Shown here in pieces: positions 1 to 10,656 of a stretch of DNA of 64,000 nucleotides (positions within the stretch are counted from its first letter, which is position 1; every line of letters begins with the position of its first letter). Location: NCBI GenBank assembly GCA_018136815.1, contig CM030933.1, positions 2,603,944 to 2,667,943 of the forward strand. Direction: 5' to 3'. The notes below the pieces were generated by a model. The model worked only from the letters and a program-made list of their open reading frames with translations. It made no database searches and had not been told where the DNA came from. Source of the DNA: Isochrysis galbana. Lineage: Eukaryota > Haptophyta > Isochrysidales > Isochrysidaceae. The position numbers were made by a program, and so were the translations under genes.

Positions 1-260
1 GGAGGAGCACGCCCCACGCGACGGACATGAGCACACCGTGGGCGAGCAGCGGCAGGGTGGGCGGGGACGCGGAGGAAGGGGGCGAGGACGCGGGGGAGGA
101 ACGGGGCGAGGGCGCGGAGATAGGGGGCGAGGACACGGGGGAGGAAGGGGGCGAGGGAGGGGTCGTGGCCCAAGGAAGAAAACCTAAACTCAAAACCCCG
201 CTAACGTTCAGCACACCCATCTTTACAGAAGACGACAAGGGCAGGCTAAAAAGCTAAAAA
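1..260. repeat. GA-rich minisatellite with no convincing gene
   Basis: The first 180 bases repeat a purine-rich unit of the type GGGGGCGAGGACGCGGGGGAG with small variations. One frame (27-257) stays open and would encode a Glu/Gly-rich peptide, but the composition is fully explained by the tandem unit. It could be the tail of a gene lying to the left of the window; nothing here shows that. Confidence 0.5.
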
Positions 261-1207
261 TAAGCACCAACCTCGGCCTTGTGGCGAGAGCGCTCAGCCT
301 TGCCGGTTGCCGGGCTTATACATTATACTCACTGGAAACACTTAAAAAAATCTTCTTAAAAATCCCCGCTACATGTGCGACTTGAGGCAGCGTGCTTATG
401 TACCTCCCTACTACCCATCCTTAACCACCTTCAACCCCTTTCCCCTTCCCCAGTTCCCGCTTTGATGGAGATACTGGATACTGGCTCCGGGGTGGCCGCG
501 CCAGGAGTTGGAGATACCGGCTGCTCGTCGGACTCGCTGCGCGCGACCGACCGGCCGACGCTCACGTTGCGCGCTGCGCGTCGCCTGCGCGTTCCACCTG
601 CGCGGGGCCGCGCGTGTCTCGATAGGCATTTTGTCATTTGACCGCGCATTCCCTCGCGCGCGCTGCCGCGCTGCCCGCTAAAGCAAGCAGAATCAGCAAC
701 CAGCAACCGCAACAGTGACAAGTGGAAGTGCGTCAACACCGTGTCAACACTTGTTGTGCCCTGCTTCAACACTTGTAAGAGGCCAGATGGGTTAACACCT
801 TGCCCAAGCTACTGTAATGGGCCCTCGAGGGCGTGTCAACGTGAACCCATACGCCGGCCTGGGTATCGGGGGGCGGGGGCGGGGAGGGGGGGGGGGCACT
901 GGGGCACTGCCCTAGACCAGGATAGGAGAGGGGTGCAGCGGCGCACTTCATCGCGGCCAAGTCCCTAGTGCGTAAACGGTAATCTATTGCCATAGTTATA
1001 CTACCATTTCTTAAGCTTCTGCTCTATTCCGCGCATTCCGCTAATACTATTACCACGGGTTGTAGCGCGCAGCCAACAGCCTACCGATACCGATACAATT
1101 GATAAGGCTGTTGCATAAATACCATGCACATTGTGCTACGAGAATCAAGTGCACATGGGCAGCAAATCACGGGCCATCATAAATAAGAGCAGTGCAAGGC
1201 GCATTAC
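261..1207. other. Intergenic stretch, no gene seen
   Basis: Short frames only, none with family resemblance. The stretch holds a G run near 875-897 and a mixed GC-rich part at 470-660. The 3' end of the MFS gene on the minus strand closes it on the right. Confidence 0.4.
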
Positions 1208-2503
1208 TCAGAGTTGCTGCCGTAGCAAGGCAGATTTGCTCCCGCCTCTTGTTGCAAGTACAACGTCGGAAGCACCCATGATCATGCATGCGGTCAAAAC
1301 AAGAACGGCAACGCTGTGGAAAAGGATCGTAGGGGACTTATCATAGAGGATTCCACCTACAGCAGAGCCAAGAATTCCCCCAGCACCGTCGAACACACCC
1401 CGTGCGAGCACGCCCTGTGCAGTGCCCTGCAACCCCTCAGGCGAGGCATCCGCTGTGATGGTGACTACTGAGGAGAGCAACAGGGCAAACGTGATGCCGT
1501 GCAGCGGCTCCACCAAGAGTACGCCCCACGCCGACTTCACATTCGCATACCACATCGCACGTACTAGGTAGCACGACGCGGACAGGTACAACACGCCACG
1601 AGAGCCCATGCGTTTCGAGATGTGCTGGAAGTAGAAGTATGCAGGAAGCTCGGATATCACCTGAATGAGGGTGGCGAGACCCATGAGCTGAGTCCGGCCG
1701 CCGAGATCTGCTAAGAGGAGGTAGACAAACGTTTCAAAGGAGCGGCGTGCGCTTCCGAGTAGAAGAAAAACGAGCGTGAGCTCGGCCACTCTCCAGTCCG
1801 ACTGGAGTACGAAGTTTTGTAGCCTTGCTGCATAACTTGGACGCCGTGCAATGTCCTCTTGCCTATGGACTCCACTAGCGGGACCAGACGCATGCTGGAT
1901 GACTGGCGAGGACGAACTGAGCGTCAGGTGGTAGGCCATGAGGAGAGCAACAGAAAAGACCGGGGACAGTAGAAAGATGATTGAGAGAGGATAGGGATGG
2001 ACGACTCCGATCATAGAGGCGCCCAATCCCCACATGAGGGAGATCCAGAGGCGAACGCGACCATACTCAAGCCGGTGCTCTGGCCCAAGTTTTCGCAGAC
2101 AGGCCACATCAAGCATAGCCCCGCAGGCTCCCCGGAGCAACTCCCCCACGACAATTGCGCCGAGCGCAGCGGAGAGTACGTCGACGTTGACGCGTGGCTC
2201 CGCAGCAAAGTTGGGCATTGCCAGGTATACCGCGTGCACGCCACCGTTGACAAGGAAGGCTGCTGCGGCGAAGAGCTCGGCGCGTAGAGCGTTGCCAAGC
2301 GCGTCAAGGGCGGCGCAGAAGAGGGGCACGCCAAAGAGTTGTGCCACGCAGATGGCCGCCTGCAGCGCTCCCACGCGAGCCGCAGAAAAGCCGAGGTCTC
2401 TCCTCTGCCACAGCGGCAGGTAAGGAGCCCAGCACACGCTCAGACCGTAAAACACGAATACGAGGGATAGCGCGCGGATGGGCGGCGCTCTGGATCCACG
2501 CAT
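1208..2503 (-). CDS. Major facilitator superfamily transporter (MFS_1-like / MFSD6-like group)
   Basis: One uninterrupted frame of 431 residues starting at an ATG (2503) and ending in TGA. The protein is hydrophobic throughout, with about 12 predicted membrane segments. The first helix reads ALSLVFVFYGLSVCWAPYLP, and after helix 4 comes YGRVRLWISLMWGLGAS, matching the YGRVRLWGS-type loop typical of the MFS_1-like/LacY-like/MFSD6 branch. A polar central loop (about 200-225) separates the two six-helix halves. The length is usual for a single-domain MFS carrier. Substrate cannot be read from sequence; relatives move sugars, aromatic acids or peptides by proton symport. No signal peptide beyond helix 1, so the membrane of residence is unknown. 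No intron is needed. It stands alone, with a pyrimidine-rich stretch (2540-2640) upstream of the start on the plus strand. Confidence 0.85.
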   Translation of the reverse strand: MRGSRAPPIRALSLVFVFYGLSVCWAPYLPLWQRRDLGFSAARVGALQAAICVAQLFGVPLFCAALDALGNALRAELFAAAAFLVNGGVHAVYLAMPNFAAEPRVNVDVLSAALGAIVVGELLRGACGAMLDVACLRKLGPEHRLEYGRVRLWISLMWGLGASMIGVVHPYPLSIIFLLSPVFSVALLMAYHLTLSSSSPVIQHASGPASGVHRQEDIARRPSYAARLQNFVLQSDWRVAELTLVFLLLGSARRSFETFVYLLLADLGGRTQLMGLATLIQVISELPAYFYFQHISKRMGSRGVLYLSASCYLVRAMWYANVKSAWGVLLVEPLHGITFALLLSSVVTITADASPEGLQGTAQGVLARGVFDGAGGILGSAVGGILYDKSPTILFHSVAVLVLTACMIMGASDVVLATRGGSKSALLRQQL

Positions 2504-3780
2504 GAGGCAGGCGTGGGGCGGCTCAGGGACTGTCCAAGCCAGTTGTTGCCACCTTCAGCCCCTTCTTTCTCGCTCTTCCGGCCCTTCTTGCCGCCCTCCT
2601 CCTCTCTCCTTCTTCCCCCTTGCCTCCTTTCCACTTCTCTCTCTTAAATTACGTACTCAAGCCTTTAATTCACAGCTCCAGTACCATCACTCAAGAAGCG
2701 CCACGCTCCCCCAATACCCTCGCTCGCTCGGCCGTCCGCGTGGTACAATCGTTATATCATGATCATCCTACGCCCGAGCAGATAAAAATAAACGTCTCCA
2801 TGCCTCAATATCGTCACACCCCGCGTGCGGCCCTGGACAGATATATCTCGCAGCCTCGCCCGTGGAGCTTTTTACTCCCTCCTCCGGCTTTGCGGCACGT
2901 CCCCTCCTACAAAGCCGCGGCACTGACCTCGTGCACAAGCACGAACGAGGCACAGGCGCACGGGCACGGGCCCCCGGCCCGTCCGCAGTCCGCAAGAACA
3001 AGAAAGACCACCACCGCCACCAGCATCAGCATCAGCATGGAGTTGTGCAGCAATGACTGCACAACTCTGCTGGGGCAAGAGCCATCCGGGACACGCACAA
3101 CCTGGGACGGAGAGAGGGCAACATGCCTCTGCCCCATCACAAAAAAGGCCCACGCGACGAGGGGACCCAACGACCAACGACCAGCGCCGCGCATGCGCAT
3201 GCGGCCGCCCGACAAACAAGCGTACAACATACAACATTTAACACGTTAATAACACAAAATCGCACACATACACCGGGGCAGCTAGCCCAATACGTACACA
3301 TATCCATATCACACATATCAACCCTGGGCATACAGCATCAACAAACAGCACAAGGACTACCCACCGAAGGAGAAGCCTCGCACGCCACTCCAACCAAGAA
3401 GGCCCCAACAACAAGACGAAAGCAAACTTCTGGCTAACCCGCCACCCGCCACGCCCACAACCTCGCATGCGCGCAGGAATACCACAATAATACAAACCCT
3501 TCCCAAAAAAACCGTACAACACACAACCTCTCGTCCTCGAACTCGACCTCATCCTCGAGCGAGCTCGACTGCATCCTCCTCCTCCTCCTCCTCGGACCTC
3601 GGACGACTCGATCACCATACGGCTATCTATGGCTAAGGGAGCGGCGGGGCGAGACCATGCCGAGCCCCCCCCCCCCGTCCCCGGTCCCGGTCCCATCCCC
3701 CCCCCCCCCCCAGCCCCGTTGTGGATCCCTTCTCTACCTAAATTCTAAATTTCGCGAAATTTCGCGCGAAATGCGAAATG
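2504..3780. other. Intergenic region with C-rich and short-repeat tracts
   Basis: No protein family recognised in any frame. CA-rich text lies between 2900 and 3450, a (CTC)n patch at about 3572-3592 and C runs at 3664-3677 and 3697-3710. Just before the hexanucleotide array there is a palindromic AAATTTCGCGAAATTTCGCG stretch (about 3747-3768). Confidence 0.4.
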
Positions 3781-3782
3781 CG

Positions 3783-4015
3783 AAATGGAGATGGAAATGG
3801 AGATGGAAATGGAAATGGAAATGGAAATGGAAATGGAAATGGAAATGGAAATGGAAATGGAAATGGAAATGGAAATGGAAATGGAAATGGAAATGGAAAT
3901 GGAAATGGAAATGGAAATGGAAATGGAAATGGAAATGGAAATGGAAATGGAAATGGAAATGGAAATGGAAATGGAAATGGAAATGGAAGTGGAAATGGAA
4001 ATGGAAATGGAAATG
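3783..4015 (+). repeat. (GGAAAT)n hexanucleotide array, about 38 units
   Basis: A near-perfect GGAAAT tandem array of about 230 bases; early units alternate GGAGAT and GGAAAT, and one unit near 3988 reads GGAAGT. Because the unit is six bases, all frames stay open in both directions and generate spurious dipeptide-repeat ORFs (ME, GN, WK; HF, SI, PF on the other strand). It sits directly 5' of the truncated hAT transposase frame and may mark the place where its 5' end was lost. Confidence 0.95.
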
Positions 4016-4254
4016 GCGCGCAGCATATAAGGGCCCCAAATTTTGAAAAAAAAATCCCGAAATACGTACCCCTCCCTAGATATGACGGCATGGCGATGCT
4101 TGTATTATATATTATATTTTATATTGTGTTATTGCTAACAATGTAGTAAACTTGAGAAATTGATGAGCGTCGGCGCTCCGGACTGGGTTGCGACGGCAGT
4201 CTCGGCCGTAGGACGTGCGGGTAGCTGGGCCGCACGAAGGAGGGTCGAGGCTGC

Positions 4255-5568
4255 TTGCGTACCATTGCATCGCTGAAACGGCACGGCGTGCAATGGCGTG
4301 ATGGCGGCTCTGTGTATGAGGCAGTGCATGGAAAGGTATCGGATAATGCGTCGAATATGGCAAAGGGCTGGAAAGGATTCGACGGCGGCTTTTGTGCAGC
4401 TCATACCTTGGAGCTATCCGTCAAAGAATTCACGGGTGCTCCTGGCGTACGTGAAACATTCTCTAGAGCTAAGGGCATCGTTGGCTACTTTCATCGATCC
4501 ACCGTTGGCATTCAGGACTTGGCTGGCATCCAACAAACGTTGGGTCTTCCGGTGAGAAAACCAGTGCAAGACGTGTCCACTCGTTGGTTTTCATCTTACA
4601 CGATGGTAGAATGGTTCCAACAGCAACGGCAAGCAGTTCAACTGTACGATGTGAAGCACGGCGCTGAGGCTCAAAAGAACGATGCGTACAAGGCGAACAG
4701 GCTGAACCACACCGATTGGGACATCATTGACCAGAGCTTGGCCATCTTGCAGGCATCAGCGAGCGTGACCAAGCTCCTCGAAGGCACCAAGTATGTCACG
4801 GTCTCTCTCGTCCTTCCAAGTATCTATCGTCTCATTGAGGGTCTCTCCAGCCGAAACGTCTACTTCGCGTGGAAGTTGCCAGGACAACGGTGGCTGCCAG
4901 TCTCGCAACTCCTTCCCGCCGTCAAGGCGGCGCGAAGCAATTTCAAGGCGGATCTTGAACGTCGTTGGCTCGAGGAATTGCCCGGCGCTCAGCGCGACGA
5001 GCTTGATATCTCCACCCTCCTCGACCCTCGGTTCAAGACGTACGCTTTCCCCGGGCTCGATGATGACGATATCAGCTCTGAAAAGGACCGCGCGTTGGCT
5101 TCATTGAAGGGCACCTGGAGCTACAATTGGAGGCCTAAGTCACCATCTCCATCTGCGCCTGCATCTAAACCTACACCTCCGCCGAAGGTCCAGAAGTCTG
5201 ATTTTTCGGGAACGGTGAGTTCAGTCTTTGCGTTGCCGCTTGAGCCAGACTTTGACCTCCCCGCCAATGGCGACGCGTCGTCGCAAGAAGATGAGGTCCA
5301 AGTCCAAGATGAGCTTGAGATGTACCTCTCGCTCCCCCTAGAGAAGAACATGGACGTGGATGTTCTCTTATGGTGGCAGATACGCGATCGCCCTCAGGCC
5401 ATGCCCAATTTGTCCAAGATGGCCCGCCAATATTTGGGCCGACCGGCCTCATCTGCGGGCGTTGAGCGCGCTTTCTCGCATGCGGGGCGCCTGCACGACG
5501 ATGCTAAGGCATCCCAGTCTGATTTTACCTTGGAGCACTGCCTCCTTGCCAGCAAGAATTGTGAGTGA
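4255..5568 (+). CDS. hAT-family transposase, N-terminally truncated
   Basis: An open frame of 437 codons. It begins at TTG; the first in-frame ATG is at 4357, so the true start or an upstream exon is not visible. Early residues VSDNASNMAKGW and CAAHTLELSVKEF match the second catalytic-Asp region and the following Cys/His helix of hAT transposases. The mid part has DVSTRWFSSYTMVEWF. The C-terminal end (LSKMARQYLGRPASSAGVERAFSHAGRL) is the classic hAT dimerisation block with the catalytic Glu. Missing are the BED zinc finger and the first catalytic Asp. Full hAT proteins run 600-850 residues, so roughly the first third is gone. No matching terminal inverted repeats were found on both sides. Probably an immobile remnant whose frame happens to be intact, or an old exon of a spliced gene. 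Confidence 0.85.
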   Translation: MRTIASLKRHGVQWRDGGSVYEAVHGKVSDNASNMAKGWKGFDGGFCAAHTLELSVKEFTGAPGVRETFSRAKGIVGYFHRSTVGIQDLAGIQQTLGLPVRKPVQDVSTRWFSSYTMVEWFQQQRQAVQLYDVKHGAEAQKNDAYKANRLNHTDWDIIDQSLAILQASASVTKLLEGTKYVTVSLVLPSIYRLIEGLSSRNVYFAWKLPGQRWLPVSQLLPAVKAARSNFKADLERRWLEELPGAQRDELDISTLLDPRFKTYAFPGLDDDDISSEKDRALASLKGTWSYNWRPKSPSPSAPASKPTPPPKVQKSDFSGTVSSVFALPLEPDFDLPANGDASSQEDEVQVQDELEMYLSLPLEKNMDVDVLLWWQIRDRPQAMPNLSKMARQYLGRPASSAGVERAFSHAGRLHDDAKASQSDFTLEHCLLASKNCE

Positions 5569-6254
5569 GAGAGATCGTGAGTGTGAGGGCTATCTGTCTT
5601 GCGTGCGCTATCCCTTGTAGCGGCATCCTCCGTACCGCCCCACAACGTAGCACGCACTCTGGCCTTTGTGGCTTTGCGGGACCTATTAATAGCTTATTAA
5701 CAGGTTTGGCGCCCACAGCTATCTAGATAGATACAGATAGTGCCCTAGCGCTATCTAGATAGATATAGATAGTGCTTTTTGAAAGTAGATAGCCTAATAT
5801 CTAGATATTAGGCTAACATGTTCACAGCCCTAACGACCAAGCGTCGGCACCAAGGCAACTTAGCAGCGCGCGGACATGTGACAGAGGGGACGGCACAACG
5901 AGGGCAGACCTCGCTGGGGACCTCGCTGGGGGAGCTGCGACCGAGGTATAACAGAAGACGGACGACAATCTTGGAATGTTTGATGTCATCAAGCGAAAGT
6001 AGGAGAAGAGACGATATACCCATCAACGAGACCTTGAGAGTTAAAATAGCTCGCCGGCTAAAAGTAAAAGTCTGTCCTCGTATGGAATACGACAGGGAGT
6101 CGAGCGTCAAATTTGTGCCCCTCCCTATTCCCTAGGCGTAAAGTAGTGGATCAAGAATGAGAGGACCAAAGCATCGACGTGTGAGCCGAGCACAAACATG
6201 TAAGCTCTGCACCCCTGCACGAGAAAGTTGAGCAAAAGGAAAGAGAAAAAAAAC
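5569..6254. repeat. hAT 3' flank with a duplicated TATCTAGATAGATA motif
   Basis: Downstream of the transposase frame, two copies of CTATCTAGATAGATA followed by AGATAGTGC lie at about 5721-5746 and 5752-5778. Next comes an inverted CTAATATCTAGATATTAG palindrome at about 5792-5810. The rest (5820-6250) holds no recognisable gene. Confidence 0.6.
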
Positions 6255-6367
6255 ATGCAGCACCTAGCCTTCCCGCGTGGTCCCCCACCGCAGTACTACC
6301 TAGGCTCGACCCTGCTTAACTGCGCTGTTCGGATGGGAAGCGGTGACCCAGGGTGAAATGGCCGCAT
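6255..6367 (-). rRNA. 5S ribosomal RNA gene
   Basis: Read on the minus strand, the stretch carries the conserved eukaryotic 5S core: CATCCGAACAGCGCAGTTAAG, then AGGGTCGAGCCTAGGTAGTA and GGTGGGGGACCACGCGGGAA. The first seven bases (ATGCGGC) pair with the last seven (GCTGCAT), forming helix I. The internal Pol III control region is recognisable (A box around AGTTAAGCAGGGTCGAG, C box around GGTGGGGGACCAC). Right after the 3' end the minus strand reads GTTTTTTTT (6246-6253), a Pol III terminator. Length is 113 nt, slightly below the usual 118-121, so the 5' end could be a few bases off. A single copy is seen; no tandem 5S array or 18S/28S repeat is in the window. Confidence 0.9.
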
Positions 6368-6680
6368 GGGCCACGAGGAGGGAAATATTAAATCCATATA
6401 CATAGCTAACAGCGACTTAGTTTGTATTGTATCCAGATCTCGAGGAGAGAAACTGTCGCCGGAGGCGAGGCAGCATCCTTTACCGGAAACATTTATTTTT
6501 AGATGAAACCGCAGTCAGAGAGGAAGCAAGTGGAGTTGGGGTGGGAGTGGCGGGGGGAGGGAGGGAGGGAGGGAGGGAGGGAGGGAGGGAGAGACAGAAG
6601 CGCAAGGCGGCCGCGCACCACTATTCGTCCGTCTGGATACCCGCGCTGCCTTCCGTTTCTCCGCTTCTCCCTGCCTGCGC
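6368..6680. other. Spacer upstream of the proline-rich gene
   Basis: No gene. A (GGGA)n tract at about 6550-6592 lies 90 bases before the ATG of the next gene, repeating the purine-tract pattern seen ahead of other starts. Confidence 0.4.
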
Positions 6681-7583
6681 ATGGCAATAGAATGTCACAA
6701 CCTGAGCAACACATCAATCTTGAATTGCCCTCCGGCACTTCCCCCAATCCCTCCCTCGTTCCCTTCGCCATCGCTGCCGCCGCCGTCGCTGCCCCCGCCA
6801 GCGCGACCACCATCGCCACCGTTGCCATTACTGCCACCATCACCGCCGCCTCCGCCGCCGCCGTTCCCCTCGCCTCCTCCGCCACCACCGCCATCTCCGT
6901 CGCCGCCACCCCCATTTTCACCGCCTGCGCCTCCTGATTTTCTGCACGCTCGAACTCTCTCGTTTACTGTCGTCTTTGCTCAGCCTGTTGCTGATTTCAC
7001 AAGTACCGCCCGTTCCGAACTGATTGACGCCTTTGGCCTTCTAGTCAACAGGCCAAGCTCCAGTATCAATGCTCTGTTTGGCACCTCAAGGACAGCAGAG
7101 GTAGATGATGCCGGAGTTGTCGTGGGGAGTCGGGATGTTGTGACCACCACCGCCACCACATTCGAAGCAAACTTTGTAATGGGTGAGTTCAATCCTCTCG
7201 GGGAAGAAGACTCGCTAAGAGCGGCTCGGTACGCCCTTAGCCAATTCTCGCCTGCTGCTGCAAGAGTCAGCTTTGGGTACCCTGTGAGCAGCTTGGGCAC
7301 ACCTGTCGTCACTAATGGCAGGCTCGTGCCCGTGCCGCTTCCACCGCCACCTCCCTTAGTACCGCCGCCTCCATATCAACCTCAGCTCCCGCCGGCCCCT
7401 GCTTTGCCGCCGGGTCCGCTGTACGGCCTGGTGATTGGGTTGTCATGCTCGCTGGTGCTTGTTGTTATGGTTGCGGCGCTTTGCATTGTGGCTGTGATCG
7501 TGAAGACGCGCAATCGCGTATATCGCAGAAAGCGGCGTGAGCTATTGGTGGCAAGGCTCACAGGCGTTGCCTTGTTCGAATAA
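6681..7583 (+). CDS. Proline-rich single-pass membrane protein (hypothetical)
   Basis: 300 residues from ATG 6681. Residues about 15-90 are a Pro/Ser-rich stretch of PPPSP-type repeats, the composition of algal hydroxyproline-rich wall or matrix proteins. Then follows a globular part of about 130 residues (SFTVVFAQPVADFTSTARSE onwards) with no family I recognise. A second Pro-rich linker (about 218-245) leads to a clear membrane helix (YGLVIGLSCSLVLVVMVAAL and following) and a basic tail KTRNRVYRRKRRELL. The layout suggests an outside ectodomain on Pro-rich stalks, one membrane anchor and a short cytoplasmic tail, but no N-terminal signal peptide is visible, so the first exon may be missing. 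The globular part and membrane helix argue for a real gene rather than chance low complexity. Function unknown. Confidence 0.55.
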   Translation: MAIECHNLSNTSILNCPPALPPIPPSFPSPSLPPPSLPPPARPPSPPLPLLPPSPPPPPPPFPSPPPPPPPSPSPPPPFSPPAPPDFLHARTLSFTVVFAQPVADFTSTARSELIDAFGLLVNRPSSSINALFGTSRTAEVDDAGVVVGSRDVVTTTATTFEANFVMGEFNPLGEEDSLRAARYALSQFSPAAARVSFGYPVSSLGTPVVTNGRLVPVPLPPPPPLVPPPPYQPQLPPAPALPPGPLYGLVIGLSCSLVLVVMVAALCIVAVIVKTRNRVYRRKRRELLVARLTGVALFE

Positions 7584-7632
7584 TAGCAGCACTGAAAAGT
7601 CATAGCAAACTGGGTGTAGGTGCAGGGAATAC

Positions 7633-7690
7633 TAGGGCGGTCAAATAGGGCTTTTAAGGTGGTTCTAAAGCTTTTTTTTTAGGGGGGGCT
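7633..7690 (+). repeat. Solo terminus of the GGGCGGTCAAA TIR family
   Basis: TAGGGCGGTCAAATAGGGCTTTT at 7633 matches the left terminus of the element at 28731-30102 and, inverted, the end at 22198. No opposite end was found within 1 kb, so this is a fragment or a solo end. Confidence 0.55.
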
Positions 7691-8359
7691 TGCGGGGGGG
7701 GGGGGGGGGGGGCGTTGCGCTCCCACCAAGGTCGCCGCGCGAGCGTGCCAGAGAGGGCATGGGCAGGCCGCCAGGGGGGAGGAAGACTGCCCGCTGTGGC
7801 TTCCAAAAGGGGCACGGGCACCGGGCAACAGAAGCAAAAGGAAATAACACTAAATAAAGGCAAAATACAGTAAAAAGTAGACAGAAGAGAGGAAGAAAAT
7901 AAGAAGAGTGAAAGAAAGAAGAGAAAACCCCAGAGTATATAGGGTGGTTCTCAGCCCTCCCTACTAGCCCTATGGCTACGTAAAGATTCGCGTGACATAG
8001 TTAGTGGTTCAACCCACCGCCTCCACCACCTTCTTTCTTGTCCGGACGGGTGTGGTCAAATCCCGTCTCCTTTCTCGTCGCTCGTCGATCAATATTCTCG
8101 TTGTTTCTTGTCGTTTTCGTTTCTCGCTCCTTCTCGCTTTCTTCTTCTGTTTGGCTCGCTCCTCTCCGCTCTTCTTCTACCGTTGAAATTCCTGCCCTCC
8201 GTCGCCCTTGCCAAGACACTTCCTCCGCCTCCGCCTTTCTGCCGGCTTCCTTGCCGGTTCCTTTCGCCCCGGTTTCCCGCCTGTCTATGAATCGGTTTCA
8301 CCGCATTAAGACCAAGCTTAGAGGGAAAACTCCTCGTCCAGTTCCGTTACCGCAAAAAT

Positions 8360-8500
8360 CTCGTTCATCTCGTCGCTCGTCGGGCCATCAGGCATCAGGC
8401 CATCTCGTTACTTACATCTCGTTCATCTCGTCGGGCCCTCGGGTCATCTCGTTCATCTCGTCGGGCGTCGGGCCCTCGTGGGTCATCTCGTTACAATCCA
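8360..8500. repeat. TCTCGTTCATCTCGTCGGGC minisatellite
   Basis: The words ATCTCGTT, CATCTCGTCG and GGGCCCTCG recur at irregular spacing through 140 bases, with at least three TCTCGTTCATCTCGTCG copies. The frame through it is open but carries no domain. Confidence 0.75.
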
Positions 8501-9531
8501 AGCCGTGAGCTGACTCCAACAGGCTCCTGTTGGTTCAGTCTCGGTCTGTGGGTTGTGTGTCTGTGGTTCTGTGTGTCCATGCGGGGTGTTGTGATGGCAT
8601 TGGTCGGTGCAGCTCACAGGGTTTGGCGCGAGAAGCGGCTCGCGGGCACTTGGTCGGGCCACTGGCTGGTGGGCGGTTCAGTTGCGCGGCGTCCGCCATG
8701 ATCTAGTCGGCCGGCGCGGTGAGGTGGGCGGAGGGAGAGGAGGAAAGCGTGGCGCGCTACATGACCCTATCGTTTTAACGATAGTTGAATTCTGCAGCCA
8801 AGCAGTAACAGCGGATATTCAAAGCGTCTTTAAGCAGAAGTTGTTTTCAGGGGAGGGGAAAGGGGAAGTGGTTGGAAAGGGAGGGTAGTTAGGAGCAACA
8901 CTAGCAATCTGCCTCACGCCGTGCAAGTAGCAGATAGCTTTATAAGATTTTATTAAAGCAGTTGTTTTCAACAGCATCGGTACAATACAAGTATTGATGA
9001 GGTCATGCGTCATGCATTCATATAACTTAACAACCAGTTTGCAAGCAACTCAAGTCCCCGACCTTTTCTCGATTGCTGCCACCGCCGTGGTGATGTGAGC
9101 TAGAAAAGCCAGCCCCTTATCGTTTGCTCTCCACGTGCGCCTTCCATGGCGCGGCTCAGGTGGAAAGTTGACGCCAACAGTTCGCGGTGCTTTATCATCG
9201 GAGTTCGGCAGAGCCATGAAAGTGAGGGTAGCTGCGAGTTGTAAGAAGGCAGAGCACGCATTATGAATAAGGATCATATGTGTGACAGCGGTTTCCAGGA
9301 GATCTCAAGGTTGCGTCTCCCTTAGTTGCGCGGTGACGGCCAGTTCAAGGTGCCATTGACCCACATGGGGTCACTCTTCCCTAGGGTGGTAACTAATACT
9401 TCATGCTCGCAATGCATGGCAATGGACGGAACAGAAAAAGAATCTCATAGCGGTGTCGCGATGAAAGTGAAGAGAATGTTCGAGAATTTTGTTAGCTTGT
9501 CCAGCGGATCTCTCAGGAATCAAACATCAGT

Positions 9532-10084
9532 TCACTGCGGCACTTGGCCACCTGGAGCAGCCTGATACCCACCCCCGAAGTAGCTGTCCAACCCCTCTAA
9601 TCTTGTCTGTGGCTCGCTGTCGGGTCTAGCGACGGGCCGAGTATCCAACGGACCCGATCCCACCGCGACTCCCTCAAGGCGGGCACCTTGCGCGACAACG
9701 CCCGTGGGGACATACTGGTGAGGCACAAACCGCTGGCCATCGCCGACGTCTCGGGCGAGCGCTGTGGCAGCGACTGCGGCAGCGCGCGACTCGTTCAGGT
9801 GCTTGATCCAGCGCTGCGAGTGAGGCGGAGTGATGGTGTTGGGAGGAGGGCGCGAGAAGGAGAGAAAGAGTGAGGGGGGAGAGAAAAGGGGGTAGGGGGA
9901 AGGGAGAGAAGGGTAGGGGAAGGTGGAAGGGATGCTGCGAAGGCGAGCTCACCCCTTTGAGCTCCTCGAGGACGTGGATCTCCAGCCCCTCGCGCTCGAA
10001 CTGCTGCTTGAGTGTGGCCAGCACCTGCTCAATCACCCTGTGCGTGAAGGCCTCGGCGGGCAGCGATGGCGTCTGGTCCGTCAT
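9532..10084 (-). CDS. TFIIA large-subunit-like protein, N-terminal domain (two exons; C-terminal part not found)
   Basis: Exon 1 runs from ATG 10084 to 9953 and encodes FTHRVIEQVLATLKQQFERE then GLEIHVLEELKG, matching the helical N-terminus of TFIIA-alpha/TOA1 (V..VIEDV...REFF...GVDE.VL.ELK). A GTGAGC donor and CAG acceptor bound an intron at 9814-9952. Exon 2 (9813 to 9532) continues in phase with RWIKHLNESRA, the position where TOA1 has LW..KL..S. TFIIA bridges TBP and promoter DNA in Pol II initiation. Joined length is only 137 residues; the acidic linker and C-terminal beta-barrel of TOA1 are not visible downstream. The gene is therefore either truncated or continues in exons I could not identify. 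It is divergent from the SLC35F-like gene, with a (CT)n tract between them. Confidence 0.6.

Positions 10085-10656
<572 letters not shown>

Larger units (their letters stand above)
7584..9531. other. Gene-poor stretch with repeats
   Basis: Holds a solo end of the GGGCGGTCAAA terminal repeat at 7635, a G run at about 7696-7712, C/T-rich text around 8030-8290 and a minisatellite at 8360-8500. From 8550 to 9530 several short frames exist without family resemblance. I see no supported gene. Confidence 0.4.

Noticed and set aside
3657-4146. Long dipeptide-repeat ORFs (WK, GN, ME; HF, SI, PF)
   Set aside because: All are frames of the GGAAAT array, open in every direction because the unit is six bases.
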